A stretch of 64,000 bases of DNA, taken from contig OX377206.1 of the NCBI GenBank assembly GCA_947396885.1, positions 14,941,466 through 15,005,465 of the forward strand. The letters are read 5' to 3'. Numbering within the stretch: the first letter of the stretch is position 1; each line of letters begins with the position of its first letter. The notes below the pieces were generated by a model. The model saw only the letters and a list, made by a program, of their open reading frames with translations, was not told where the DNA came from and made no database searches. The stretch is from Heligmosomoides polygyrus polygyrus. Its lineage: Eukaryota > Nematoda > Chromadorea > Rhabditida > Heligmosomidae. This document shows positions 52,111 through 62,857 of this stretch, one piece after another. The translations under genes were made by a program, and so were the position numbers.

Positions 52111-52375
52111 TCCAGCCGCTACTCGACATTCTACTGTGAATGTTGAGTTTTTACCGGTATCAAACCAAACTCATAGTTATCCCGTGAAGCTTACATGTTT
52201 GTGTGCATTTACGGTATCGTTGCTGATATGATACAGTGCAAATAAAATCCATTGAAGGTAACTCAAATGAAGCCTAAAAAGGCTAGGTTTAAATACTAAA
52301 AGCATTAATCGTGTACAAATTGACGCCTGTGATCACGCAGCTCCATAATCATAACGACCCAATGTGTGCAAAAAG

Positions 52376-52440
52376 GTTAGGACACCAAGGACCGAACCAT
52401 CAAATCCACTCGGTGCGCCCGAGAGGCGCCCCCGCTACCA
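52376..52440 (-). repeat. tRNA-like (SINE-type) unit
   Basis: On the minus strand TTGGTGCAATGGTAGCG (A-box-like, resembling Gly/Glu tRNAs) and ATGGTTCGGTCC (B-box-like). Part of the block inserted in the right palindrome arm. Confidence 0.4.
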
Positions 52441-52677
52441 TTGCACCAAAACCCCACACCAGGCTGGGTCGCAGCAAGGCGCCATGAACTTCGCGCTCAA
52501 CGTTTACACGGTCTTTTTTGACCACGGAAGAGCATTCCGAAAAAAGTAACTATGGTTTTGGACTCCCCACACGGGACCATACATCCTGTAAAAATTGCAT
52601 CGCGAAAGCTCACCGCCACTCTGGAGGCTCTCCTTGTCAGATAGTCAGCTGAAATGCAAGAATGCCACGAAGCACGA

Positions 52678-52740
52678 GGACCGAATCCCGACATCCCTCG
52701 CTAGAAGTAATCCCCCTACCCACTGTACCACGGCTCACTT
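52678..52740 (-). repeat. tRNA-like (SINE-type) unit
   Basis: On the minus strand GTGGTACAGTGGGTAG and GGGATTCGGTCC, closely like the unit at 6,876-6,942. Same inserted block as the preceding unit. Confidence 0.4.
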
Positions 52741-52863
52741 GCCATCGGTGCCATCGCGGACGCACAAGACATCGATCGAACGTGGCAACGTGGACACCGA
52801 CGCGTTCTCTAAGCTAGGAGAGTGCAGACAGTAAAAGTCTCGGCGCGACCCACACTACGGTTA

Positions 52864-53024
52864 GGCCTTTGTTATACTCCCGCGGGAGCATCCGCGGAAC
52901 GTCCGCGGACCAATGGTGCACGGCGGACGGCGGGCGTGGCGAGGCGCGGCGATTGGCCAGGTGAGGAGTCTCGGCGCGATTCCCGCCCTTCCGCGGATGC
53001 TCCCGCGGGAGTATAACAGACGCC
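52864..53024. mobile_element. PIF/Harbinger-like MITE, 161 bp
   Basis: The ends GGCCTTTGTTATACTCCCGC and GCGGGAGTATAACAGACGCC are inverted with two mismatches and flanked by TTA (52,861-52,863 and 53,025-53,027). The arms continue through GGAGCATCCGCGG. Its TTATAC sub-terminal motif is shared with 1,669-2,330. Confidence 0.8.
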
Positions 53025-53301
53025 TTACGGTGAGCGGGTCCTGGGGCCAGATTCATCAACGATACCGCTGGTAACATTTCACCGCGGGCTCACCATACCG
53101 GCCTACGTAGTATGCGATACAGAGAGACACAGAGATGCAGAGATACAGACACGGCAACCGATATATTGTTACCGGCCGGTAAACGGTTGATGAATCAGGC
53201 CCTTGATATCCGCCGTCGCACTTTTACCAATGACACGAGGCGTGCGAAAAATCTCGAAACAAACACCTTACTATAGCGATTCATTTCCATTAAGAGAACT
53301 T

Positions 53302-54162
53302 GGCACTAGTTAAAAGTTCCGACTCCACCAACAAGACTTCGGTCGAAAAATTTTTTTTCGCTGAAACTTCGTCTAGGGGGGGGGGGGGTTATTTGAAGTG
53401 CTGATCACGAATCTGATATCCGTTTTCAAAATTACGGCCGATTACGGTAGGTTACGGTAGGTACGGGTGACTAAGGCTGCCAAGGTCATTATCACCGATT
53501 TCGACCAAACTTCGGCTAGGGGGGGGGGGTTATTTGAGGTGCTGAGCACGAATCTGACATCCGTTTTTGAAATTGCGGCCGATTACGGTCGCTAAAGGTA
53601 ACTAAGGGTGTCGAGGTCATAATTATCGATTTTGCCCAAACTTCGCCTAGGGGGGTTATTTGGGGTGCCGATCATGAATCTGACATCCGTTTTTCGTTTT
53701 ACTCCGGAGTTTGGGCAAATTCGGTGACCATTACCTTAGTCACCCGTACCTTCCGTAACCTACCGTATTCCAGCGTAAAACGAAAAACGGATGCCACATT
53801 CGTGATCAGCACCCCAAATAACCCCCCTAGACGAAGTTTGGGCAAAATTGGTGACTATATGACCTCAGCAGCCTTAGTTACCCGAACCTACTGTAACCTA
53901 CCGTACTCCAGCGTAAAACGAAAAACGGATGTCAGATTCATGTTCAGCACGCCAAATAACCCCCCTAGACGAAGTTTCAGCGAAGTCGGTGACCCTGCCT
54001 GGACCACCCACGTTATCGGTATGGGTGGTCTCCGACCGAATCGTGAAAAACGGATATCACATTCGTGATCAGCACTCCAAATGACCCCTCTACACAAAGT
54101 TTCAGCGAAAAAAAATTTCGGCCGAAGTCTTGTCGGTGGAGTCGGAACTTTTAACTAGTGCC
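53302..54162. mobile_element. Foldback-type DNA element FB2
   Basis: The ends GGCACTAGTTAAAAGTTCC (53,302) and GGAACTTTTAACTAGTGCC (to 54,162) extend as inverted repeats for about 130 bp. An exact 8-bp duplication GAGAACTT flanks it (53,294-53,301 and 54,163-54,170). The opposite palindrome arm at about 50,139-50,146 holds the single, empty copy. Inside, the same modules as in FB1 recur, facing inward. This copy fixes the target duplication of the family at 8 bp. Confidence 0.9.
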
Positions 54163-54695
54163 GAGAACTTTCATAATCCGTTTATCTCGCTCGTTTTATA
54201 TCCATGTTCTGCATTTCCTGTGAAAAATTGAGTTTAGATTTTCTTAACCAATTCGCTGTGCTATCTTCATTTTTTCTTGGCATTGGAGACTATGGGATTT
54301 CCATATTCGTAGTGAAAACAACTGCCCATATTCTCTCTGGACTTTACCAAAACAACTGCCCATATTCTCTCTGGACTTTACCTTATTTAAATGGGAGCAT
54401 TTAAATGGTGACCAAATAGAAAGCACAGCCATAAAATTCCCACTATTCCCGCCATCCTTTAGATCGCGGTAGATCTGCTTCGCCATAAACAATCGCTGAG
54501 TGAACGCATAGCACAACCTTACCGTATGCCACATAGCTTCTATTTCCTGCATTTTGAAATAGGCTTCAAATAAGCTCAGCAACACTCCTGTTGCAGACGA
54601 ATAGGAATGAAGTGGTACGACCATATTCTTCATAGTCAGATGGACTACGGACAGAACATAGACAGTTATATCCAAATCAAGGAATTTTAAAAAAC

Positions 54696-55223
54696 GGCAC
54701 TATTGTACTTTCACAACTCCACGAGTCGAGGAGAGGTCGAAAAAAATTTTTTCGCCCAAACTTCGGCTAGGGGGGGGGGGGGTTATTTGGGGTGCTGATC
54801 ACAAATCTGAGATCCGTTTTCAAAATTACGGCCGATTACGGTAGGTTACGGTAGGTACGGGTGACTAAGGCTGCCAAGGTCATTATCACCGATTTCGACC
54901 AAACTTCGGCTAGGGGCGTTATTTGGGGTGCTGATCATGAATCGGCCGTAATTTTGAAAACGGATCTCAGATTCGTGATCAGCACCCCAAATAACCCCCC
55001 CCCCCCCCCCCCTCCTCTAGGCGAAGTTTGCGCGATATTGGTGACACGGCCTCGGCAGCCTTAGTTACCCGTACTTTCCGTAACCTACCGTACTCCAACG
55101 TAGAACGAAAAACGGATGTCAGATTCGTGATCGGCACCCCAAATAACCCCCTGGGCGAAGTTTGAACAAAATTTTTTCGACCTCTCCTCGTCCTCTGGAC
55201 TCTTGAAATAGCAAAGTAGTGCC
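54696..55223. mobile_element. Foldback-type DNA element FB3
   Basis: The left end GGCACTATTGTACTTTC is nearly the same as FB1. The right end is AAGTAGTGCC at 55,223, preceded by inverted modules. The flanks are A-rich (TAAAAAAC / AAAAAAAA), so a duplication is plausible but not provable. It contains poly-G at 54,770-54,781 and poly-C at 54,997-55,012. Confidence 0.75.
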
Positions 55224-55717
55224 AAAAAAAAACTAAGTGAACAAACGATTTCACAATAGATGCAAGGCATCTGGCGATTATTCATGTAGAGCGTAAACGC
55301 TCGGAAGCAAAAGCGACTCAAAACAAGTACCAGATATTAGAGACCAAAACGAGAAAAAACGTTAGTCGCTTAGCGAAGCTGTTGCGCATCCAACGACTAC
55401 CTTCACCTTAGCCCCCGATATACTACGGCGAGACTTTCGCTTTGCATTAGTACTCCAAGCACAACAGATGTGGTAGACAGCTTTATTCCTTGTCCCTGGC
55501 GAACTATAGTACGCAATCGAGTGAACTCTGGTATACATACACGACCGCAGGCTGGCTTTGACTTAATCGCCGTTTAATCATGAGAATATGCGTATATGCA
55601 ATGTGTTACATACATAAGAACAACTTTGATGCATACAAGATCAACACGGTTGTCGGAATCCAGCGAAGTTTGAGCTCACTTGTAATGAGCAATCATACTA
55701 TATCATCATGTTTTTTG
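55224..55717. other. Unassigned spacer
   Basis: No repeat border, gene or RNA motif recognised. Confidence 0.4.
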
Positions 55718-58700
55718 AAATTATTGACAAATTAAAGGAGAAGACCGACTACATTTACTGTCTACTGCTGCATTTCAGACGTCAATCTCCATGCAAGGTA
55801 GAAGCAGTAAGGACTACACACATTGAATAGTATTGTTTACTACATCAACTTAACGAGCACACGTGACAGCGAGACGGAAACACTGGATATGACGGAGTAA
55901 AACAGACAACAACATAAGACAAGAGCTTTGTAAAAATAATGATCACAAGAATTGGACGTGTAGAGACTGGTCAATTGTAATGAGTGTGAAAAATGGATTT
56001 GGAACTTGTTTTATTCCATCTTTGATGTTCAGGACAGGCCCTACGAATAAAGACATTATCCGGTAACAGTAAGTTACGCGCGCACCTCTGGTCGCGTCCT
56101 GCAGGACAAAGAAGAGGAAGTTATCAGAGCTTTTAGTGCTCCAAGCAATATCACAGCTACGGCTCAACATTAACTGTCAAGGAGAGCGAGTTCACCAGCA
56201 AATGACTTCGGGTTCTTCGTTGCATGGGCCATTCAGATGACTGGTTCGAGACCGGGCATTCATGTAAGGATATATCCGGCAGGGCGACCAGATGAACACT
56301 GTCATGGCAGAGTTGTTCGTTTAGCGAATCTAGCAGAAGCAGATAACAAGGCCCGTCTGAAAGACATATTTAAAGTCACGATGAGCAATGAATTCCAGCA
56401 CTATCTCAGAATTACGGTTATGACGGCTAACTCCAAGAGAACGACGGAGTCAATAAGTGAAACAAATAAACTATCATCTAACTGTGAAGGCGGCAATTTA
56501 CAAGAGAATGTTCCAACCTGCTGAATTCCCGTACCAGCGGAGCTTCCTCCATCCTCTCTATCGTTGCTGGTGCCGCTTCCCAGAATCACCCAAACCGCCC
56601 GACGCCGGTTCTAAAAAAGTTTCTCCACTTATTAGATAGCATCAGCACACCAAAAACAGTGCATGTGGGGCGTTTGGTCAACCGGCTGCAAGGGGTGCAG
56701 CAAGGGAGGTAACAGCCAGTAAAGACACCGACTACAAAGTTTATGTACCGTATAACACTAACTTCCAATTCTGTTTCGGCTTCTTGATGAAACAACGAGG
56801 TTTGACTCAGCCCGACTAGGCCCGCAATTGGTACCCTGAGAATTTTCAAGATAATCCAAGAAGTAAGGGAGCATTAGTAAAATTCTCTCACCACGCATCG
56901 TTATGAATTGTAGAGCGCCATCGATAGACCTTGTGCTTGGGATGGCTCCATTTAAATAGTCCTTATTCGTTTCGAACTGAAATGAGCACCTAACTTCCAC
57001 GAAGACAGAAACAGCAGATAAAACAGTTTCTCACCATTTGGCTGACGGCAAAGCCACCTTATCCGGGCGAAGATTTCGTCCCTTTTGGAGATATTTCTGA
57101 AAACGATTGTAACCTTCCACTAGATGTCGAACGAAATCACAGGTACCCTGACGCGGTCCAGTGTTAACAGAGCCTGAAACTCAGCTTCAAGTGCTGTACA
57201 TGATCTTTCATTCAATACTCCCGGAAACTTCTGTATTAAGACCGAGGGTTCTTTATGGCCATGGAGCAAACAATATTGAAAATTGCGAACGAAGAAAAAT
57301 GAGTTGCACGCCAGCTGCGCGTGTTGAAGCAGTTAGAATTCAGGCTAGAGTTATTTCATTAAAGAACCTATGATGGAGAACCAGTACGGAAAGCCCTCTA
57401 AAAGCACTAGTATTGCTAAATAATTCTGCTCCAATTCGTGCTGCCAATCTCCTATTCAATCATTTCATTTCAGAATAATACGACGTCTATCGGCTTACTG
57501 TCATTCGTTTTCCTTCAGATCGGCTAGAAATGAAGGGCGTGGCGCAACCCAGAAGTGTGATTGACAACGTGATTGCTCTTCAGAGGTCTTTCCTTTTAAG
57601 CTGAAATCATACCGAGATCAACCAGAAGAAGATACGCTCAAATCGTTCCGACATGATCGGTAACGCGTACAGTTGCGAATAGTAGTTCGCATAGTAGTCC
57701 CCTATAGATTGCCAAATATGAGCTGATAGCACTACTTCGAAGAAGTACCGTAGTGTGCTTACCTACTTGGCAACCTTTTCTGAGACGCCAACAACGCAGG
57801 TGCGCTTCTAACACATACGCAGGTCTCTGCAAACGCCTCCACTACGACAAGGCTGAAGGGCGCTATCGTCGACACCTAAAGCATGAACATAGAGAAGCAC
57901 AAACTTGGTTACAGTCTACAATGTATCTATAACACTAAAACCGGAAAAAATATGAAACATGTGCACGTCGATAACTCCGAATAGCAATCAATATCGCTAC
58001 CAGATCGACATAAAACGACTGGCAAATTCGGTAAAAACATGAGCACACGCATACTCCACACGACCTAAGCTTCATCAAGAAATTTCTATCGAGAATAAAT
58101 TGAGTCGCTTACCTTCATCACATAACATGCCATCATAATCAGGTGAGCACCTACACGTACTGCTTCGAAGAATCTCGTGCTTCACAGAGTGACACGTGAC
58201 ACGTGTCCGAGACGCAGTCATTGCTATTGTGACACATCGGTGACGCACAAAGACCAGCCTCACTGAACAAACGTTGAGCCAATAGAGTTGGTCAGTAAAA
58301 AACGCTGAAAATGAACTCACTGGTTTCCGATCTGCTTCTGGCGCAAGTGGTATTACATTTACACAAATACTCCAATTTTGCTTAAAAAAAAGCACCCAGC
58401 TTCCTATATTGGCACTACAGCATTACGAGAGATTTTGCTGTCGCAGATGACAACATCTGGGCCTGAAATATAGATCACAGCAGCATAGCTTGTATGACTA
58501 CATACCTACAACAAGGAAACAGCAACTCATCTAGAGCACGAACTCTCCAAGATAAAGGATTGACCTAACTCCCCAAGAAGACTGAAAACATACTTCCAGA
58601 AAGAAAGAAAGGAAAGAAAGGGAAACTAGGAACGAAAACAATCTGTGTACAGACAGTATTTGGATATTATTCGAGCCCGTATAGAAACGGAAAAATAAAG

Positions 58701-59034
58701 AACGGCTGTGACGATCGGTTGAAGAAGTGAACATAACTAGTCACGCGATTAATTATGATGAGAGCTGAACCACGTCCACAAGCAAAGTCCACAACGGTAG
58801 GAAACCTATGAGACAATATTCCTGGGGTAGCAAATACAGCACCTCAATGGTGATGTTTGACCGGTAGAAAAAGGGACAATCAAAGGGTGCCATAACATCG
58901 TCACCTAGCATTGATGTCGTCAATTCTCGAAGAGACTCCATGATTATTGCGCAGACCATTCCGTCAGAGCATGTCATCAGATAAAGGCACAACCAAAGAG
59001 CACAATACGAAGCCCCACCCAGCATAATATTCAT
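55718..59034 (-). CDS. EGF-like gene family, copy B (multi-exon gene or recent pseudogene)
   Basis: This is the most complete copy in the window. From 5-prime to 3-prime on the minus strand: a signal-peptide-like first exon (ATG 59,032-59,034); an EGF-like exon at 58,263-58,113 (CHNSNDCVSDTCHVSLCE and CSPDYDGMLCDEG) ending at GTAAGC; a linker exon near 58,040-57,960 (RSGSDIDC); a second EGF-like exon at 57,875-57,819 (VDDSALQPCRSGGVCRDL) between TTTAG and GTATGT; an EGF-like piece near 57,680; 57,165-57,035 (DFVRHLVEGYNRFQKYLQKG) ending at GTGAGA; 56,998-56,892 (FETNKDYLNGAIPSTRS) ending at GTGAGA; and 56,835-56,736 (VGLSQTSLFHQEAE) after TTCTCAG. The intron 56,836-56,891 is 56 bp, normal for nematodes. 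The EGF exon changes frame once (as in copy A), which could be a tiny intron or a lesion. Predicted role: a secreted or surface adhesion/signalling-type protein; no name assigned. Confidence 0.5.
58753..59034 (-). CDS. Candidate first exon of copy B
   Basis: ATG at 59,032-59,034, then NIMLGGASYCALWLCLYLMT (hydrophobic, signal-peptide-like), CSDGMVCAIIMESLREL, FDCPFFYRSNITIEVLYLL. The frame is open for 93 codons. The tail is conserved in copy C at the right window edge (FLFYRTNVLIE near 63,995-63,935), which supports it being coding. The donor site was not identified. Confidence 0.4.
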   Translation of the reverse strand: MNIMLGGASYCALWLCLYLMTCSDGMVCAIIMESLRELTTSMLGDDVMAPFDCPFFYRSNITIEVLYLLPQEYCLIGFLPLWTLLVDVVQLSS

Positions 59035-59329
59035 GTAGTGACGCTGCTCGAGAGCAAGGCATCACCCGCAAAACCGCAAAGTTAGCAAGGAAGGTTGACC
59101 TAAACTTGATGAAAGGAGAGGCGCTTAATTTGAATCTCAAGAAGGCCAACAACACAGACACAAGCGTTTGCTAATCAGCCGCTCTTCGATGGTGTTCCAT
59201 AAGTAACACGACTGCCGTTTGAGAACGAAGCCTAGCGAGAGGAACAATGGAACAACCGATTCTGTGCTTAATTGTGCATACATGTAATCATGGAATCGAT
59301 ACGGCACTAAAAGATCGGACATTTATGTA

Positions 59330-59855
59330 GCTAACTTCGGAGATCTACCTTTTTTACACGACTATGTTCGTGCGCTACATTACAAAAGAACTTCAACACA
59401 ATGTAATATACCATGACGTCCAATGAATAAGGGTTCGCACACCTGAAGCGTCTTACTCTAAGAACATATATGCTCACGGAGTAATTTTATTCGAAAGAGT
59501 TACAATACGACGGCAAGAAATGCTTGCATCATGCTCGACACGGCTACGCGTATCGTTCATCTCCCTTTTAATCGATATCGATCGGTAGCTCTCATTTTGC
59601 CTTCCTACTGCACGACAAGAATGAGCAACACCTGATGTGGGATTTATACTTCAGTCGTCTTCAACTTCCCACATAGTCTAACATCATACACAGCTCAACG
59701 AATCCAGATAGAGCTATCCCGAACTCAGCCTGGACGATGAATCGAATCGTAACACTCGAATGGCTTTTGTTGCCATCTAGGAGATTTGTACATGTTCTAG
59801 AAGACGTTAGTACAGTACACAAAACGTTGGGTGCTGTGCAAGATCAGCCATCTGG
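59330..59855. other. Unassigned spacer upstream of copy B
   Basis: No clear gene. A minus frame starting at ATG 59,320-59,322 (MSDLLVPYRFHDYMYAQ) runs to 59,137 and could be another exon, without further support. Confidence 0.3.
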
Positions 59856-59859
59856 CACT

Positions 59860-60540
<681 letters not shown>

Positions 60541-60544
60541 GAAA

Positions 60545-62490
60545 CGTGACATGTCAGTATAATGTTAAACGTGAAAACACAATGTCGCCACAACGGCCGA
60601 TGGAACTCTGAACGCTGAGTGGATGATGAACACGACATTTTTCAGACTAAAAATGGCCTAGCCAGCAGAAGAAAGAGACAAACAGCCAGCATACGAAGGG
60701 AACGAAAACATTGAGAATCATACAATGAACTCTAAAAAACCTATCACAACTTACCAGCAGTGCCGTAAGTTTACTCTGCTGCCTGCTTCGACTTGACTCC
60801 GTCTTCAAGAGAACCTCTGCAGATCGCCATACATGGAAGGTTAATAGGCATAGCGTACTTCCACTATCGATTGCGCAGTGCGCGGCGCGCACTCGAAATT
60901 ATCCACGCATTTCTGTAAACATCGCCTCAGATCTTAGGATACCTCTAGCTTAAATTAAATTAAATTTTTGTGACATCTATGTGTTGTACAGCAAGTAACA
61001 CCTTTAGAATAATTACCGAGCTTATGCGAACAAATCTTTTTTTAAGCTGGGGATACGTGAGAGTATAATTGCGCCTATGAATCGGGTCCCCAATCGGGAG
61101 GAGGCGCATTTTCTGCGTCTCTTACCAGCGCGCACTATTCCGCAAGGCCTTGGGCAATTCGAACTTAATATGACGAGCTTATAAGGCATTTCTGCAAAAA
61201 AGGACTATGATATTCGTTCTCTCCATGGCATACTACCCCTAGTAGACCTATTTTGAACAAGATTAAGTGGGGTACCATAAGTACAGTAGTACCCATTAAT
61301 CAATCCGCTTTTCTGAATATTTGATTATCTTTCTCAAACCATTAGATAAATAAACTACGCTTACCGATCCATTACCTCCTCAACCCATTCGTCCATGGCG
61401 TCTCCATTATTGGAAAAAGTTCTCAGCTACGAACCACTGTGCTCTCCTTCAGCTTCCAAATCAGACTAAAGAAGAAAGGTCTATTTCTGTAAGAAAACGG
61501 AAACAATGGTATCTCTTTAGACTGCATCATGGTCCAATTAGCTTCTGGTGGTTCATATGGTAGATAAGAACCCTTCACGTTTTTTTTGCGCATATTTTAT
61601 TTGTTTCTTCAAATGGTTCAAGTAACAGACAAACATCACACGATTCGTATATGCGCTTAATATAAGTTTTTAATTTTTCACATAACGTCCCTCTTGTTAT
61701 ATTCGTTAGGTCAACTATCCTGTTGGACTGTTCATCTTCGTTCCGGTGTCATTCTTATCTATTGAAACGGGCTAGATCGACTTGACTCAAATCGATTTGC
61801 TTGTTCATGGACGGCATGTAGGCCTGGACTATGTGAGCATTTGTCACTGCCCCGATGTCGACTTTCGCTGACCGGCTATGGCCAGCTGCTTCTACAGGCC
61901 TAGCAGCGTTGGCTGCTGGCCGGTTGCGGCCTCTGTCGCCTAACCGCCGGCAGTTGACCGTTAGCCACCAGTAGTATGCCACGGGCTGTGGGCCACTTAT
62001 ATGCCCCGACGGAGGTGGGCAATCGCTGGTTACTGTATCGTGTTTCCGTGAAGCGGAAGTCATGACATTCTCGACAGTAAAAAAGAAAAAGTTTCGGTTT
62101 GCCTGTTTGTTCCTTGTTGGCACTATTGAGTTTTATTTCGTTTAATATCGTGCCTTATTGGCACTATTGTGAGTGCTTTGAGTTTTTTCGATTCGTTCCG
62201 TTAGTGTTTGAGGGATTTGAGTTGCGAGAGCAAGATGAGAAGTGCTCTGGAAAAGTATGATTGCAAATCTGTAGCTTAGCCGTTGGAATATCCTCTGTTG
62301 AGGTTTTTGAAGTTTGATTGTTTTTACATTATCGTCTGAGTATTATTTCGTTTACGACTCTGTAGAGTTTAATGAAGCTTAGTGTAGAAATGGAGGAATT
62401 GGTAGTTATTGTGTGACAAAAAGGAGACAGCGGTATGAGACTTTGATCAGACGGATTTCGAGCGTTAGTATTGTTGCATAGCTGGACTGT
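60545..62490. other. No well-supported gene
   Basis: The stretch 60,990-61,100 matches the repeat near 6,660. A minus frame from ATG 62,061-62,063 (MTSASRKHDTVTSDCPPPSG, then KVDIGAVTNAHIVQAYMP) runs 102 codons to 61,755 without other support. GGCACTATTG, the terminal string of FB1 and FB3, occurs twice at 62,119 and 62,160, 41 bp apart, without foldback modules. Confidence 0.35.
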
Positions 62491-62492
62491 AA

Positions 62493-62856
62493 AGGCGTTC
62501 GCACACCTTTGCGGCAGCACCGTGGCCAGTAAACGGCTAAAGTGGGGGGGGGAGCCTTCAAGCTGCAGCGCTTCTCCCCAATAGTGCCGCATGCTCATGG
62601 ACGCGGCGCCTACGCAGCGCATTCCAATCGGGACCTACTCGCTCAGAAGGAGAGCGCGCTCCGGCGAGGGACCATCATCGGTGCCATCGGCTAAGCGTAG
62701 CGCAGACAGTCTCTGCCTGCGGTATTGCCGTGGCGACGGCAACAAATGATTTGAACCATTACTGACGGCGCTGCTTGCCGTCAACGGCGACCTCCGCGTC
62801 CTTTCCTTATGCTGAAAGATAGGGTGCGGCGTTGCCGCGAAAGTGTGCGGATGCCT
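62493..62856. mobile_element. PIF/Harbinger-like MITE, 364 bp
   Basis: The ends AGGCGTTCGCACACCTTTGC and GCGAAAGTGTGCGGATGCCT are inverted with a few mismatches and flanked by TAA on both sides (62,490-62,492 and 62,857-62,859). The interior has a G8 run and GC-rich palindromic blocks. It is inserted at the edge of EGF-like copy C. Confidence 0.8.
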
Positions 62857-62857
62857 T

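Larger units (their letters stand above)
49972..54382. repeat. 4.4-kb imperfect palindrome with nested insertions
   Basis: The left arm (about 49,972-50,602 plus 51,791-51,875) is inverted in the right arm (about 52,225-52,326, 53,040-53,301 and 54,163-54,382). Matched landmarks: AGAATATGGACAGTTGTTTT / AAAACAACTGCCCATATTCT; AAACGAGCGAGACAAACGGA / TCCGTTTATCTCGCTCGTTT; CGCACGCCTCGTGTCATT / AATGACACGAGGCGTGCG; TACTACGTAGGCCGGTATGG / CCATACCGGCCTACGTAGTA; TGTACACGATTAATGCTTTT / complement. Four insertions differ between the arms (separate entries): 50,295-50,437 and 50,603-51,790 on the left, and about 52,327-53,039 and 53,302-54,162 on the right. The non-repeated centre is about 51,876-52,224. 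A local 34-bp tandem duplication occurs at 54,315-54,382. Confidence 0.85.

Noticed and set aside
53374..53386. Poly-G runs as functional G-quadruplex signals
   Set aside because: They occur at the same place in each foldback module and vary in length like slippage or sequencing artefacts; single runs do not make a quadruplex.
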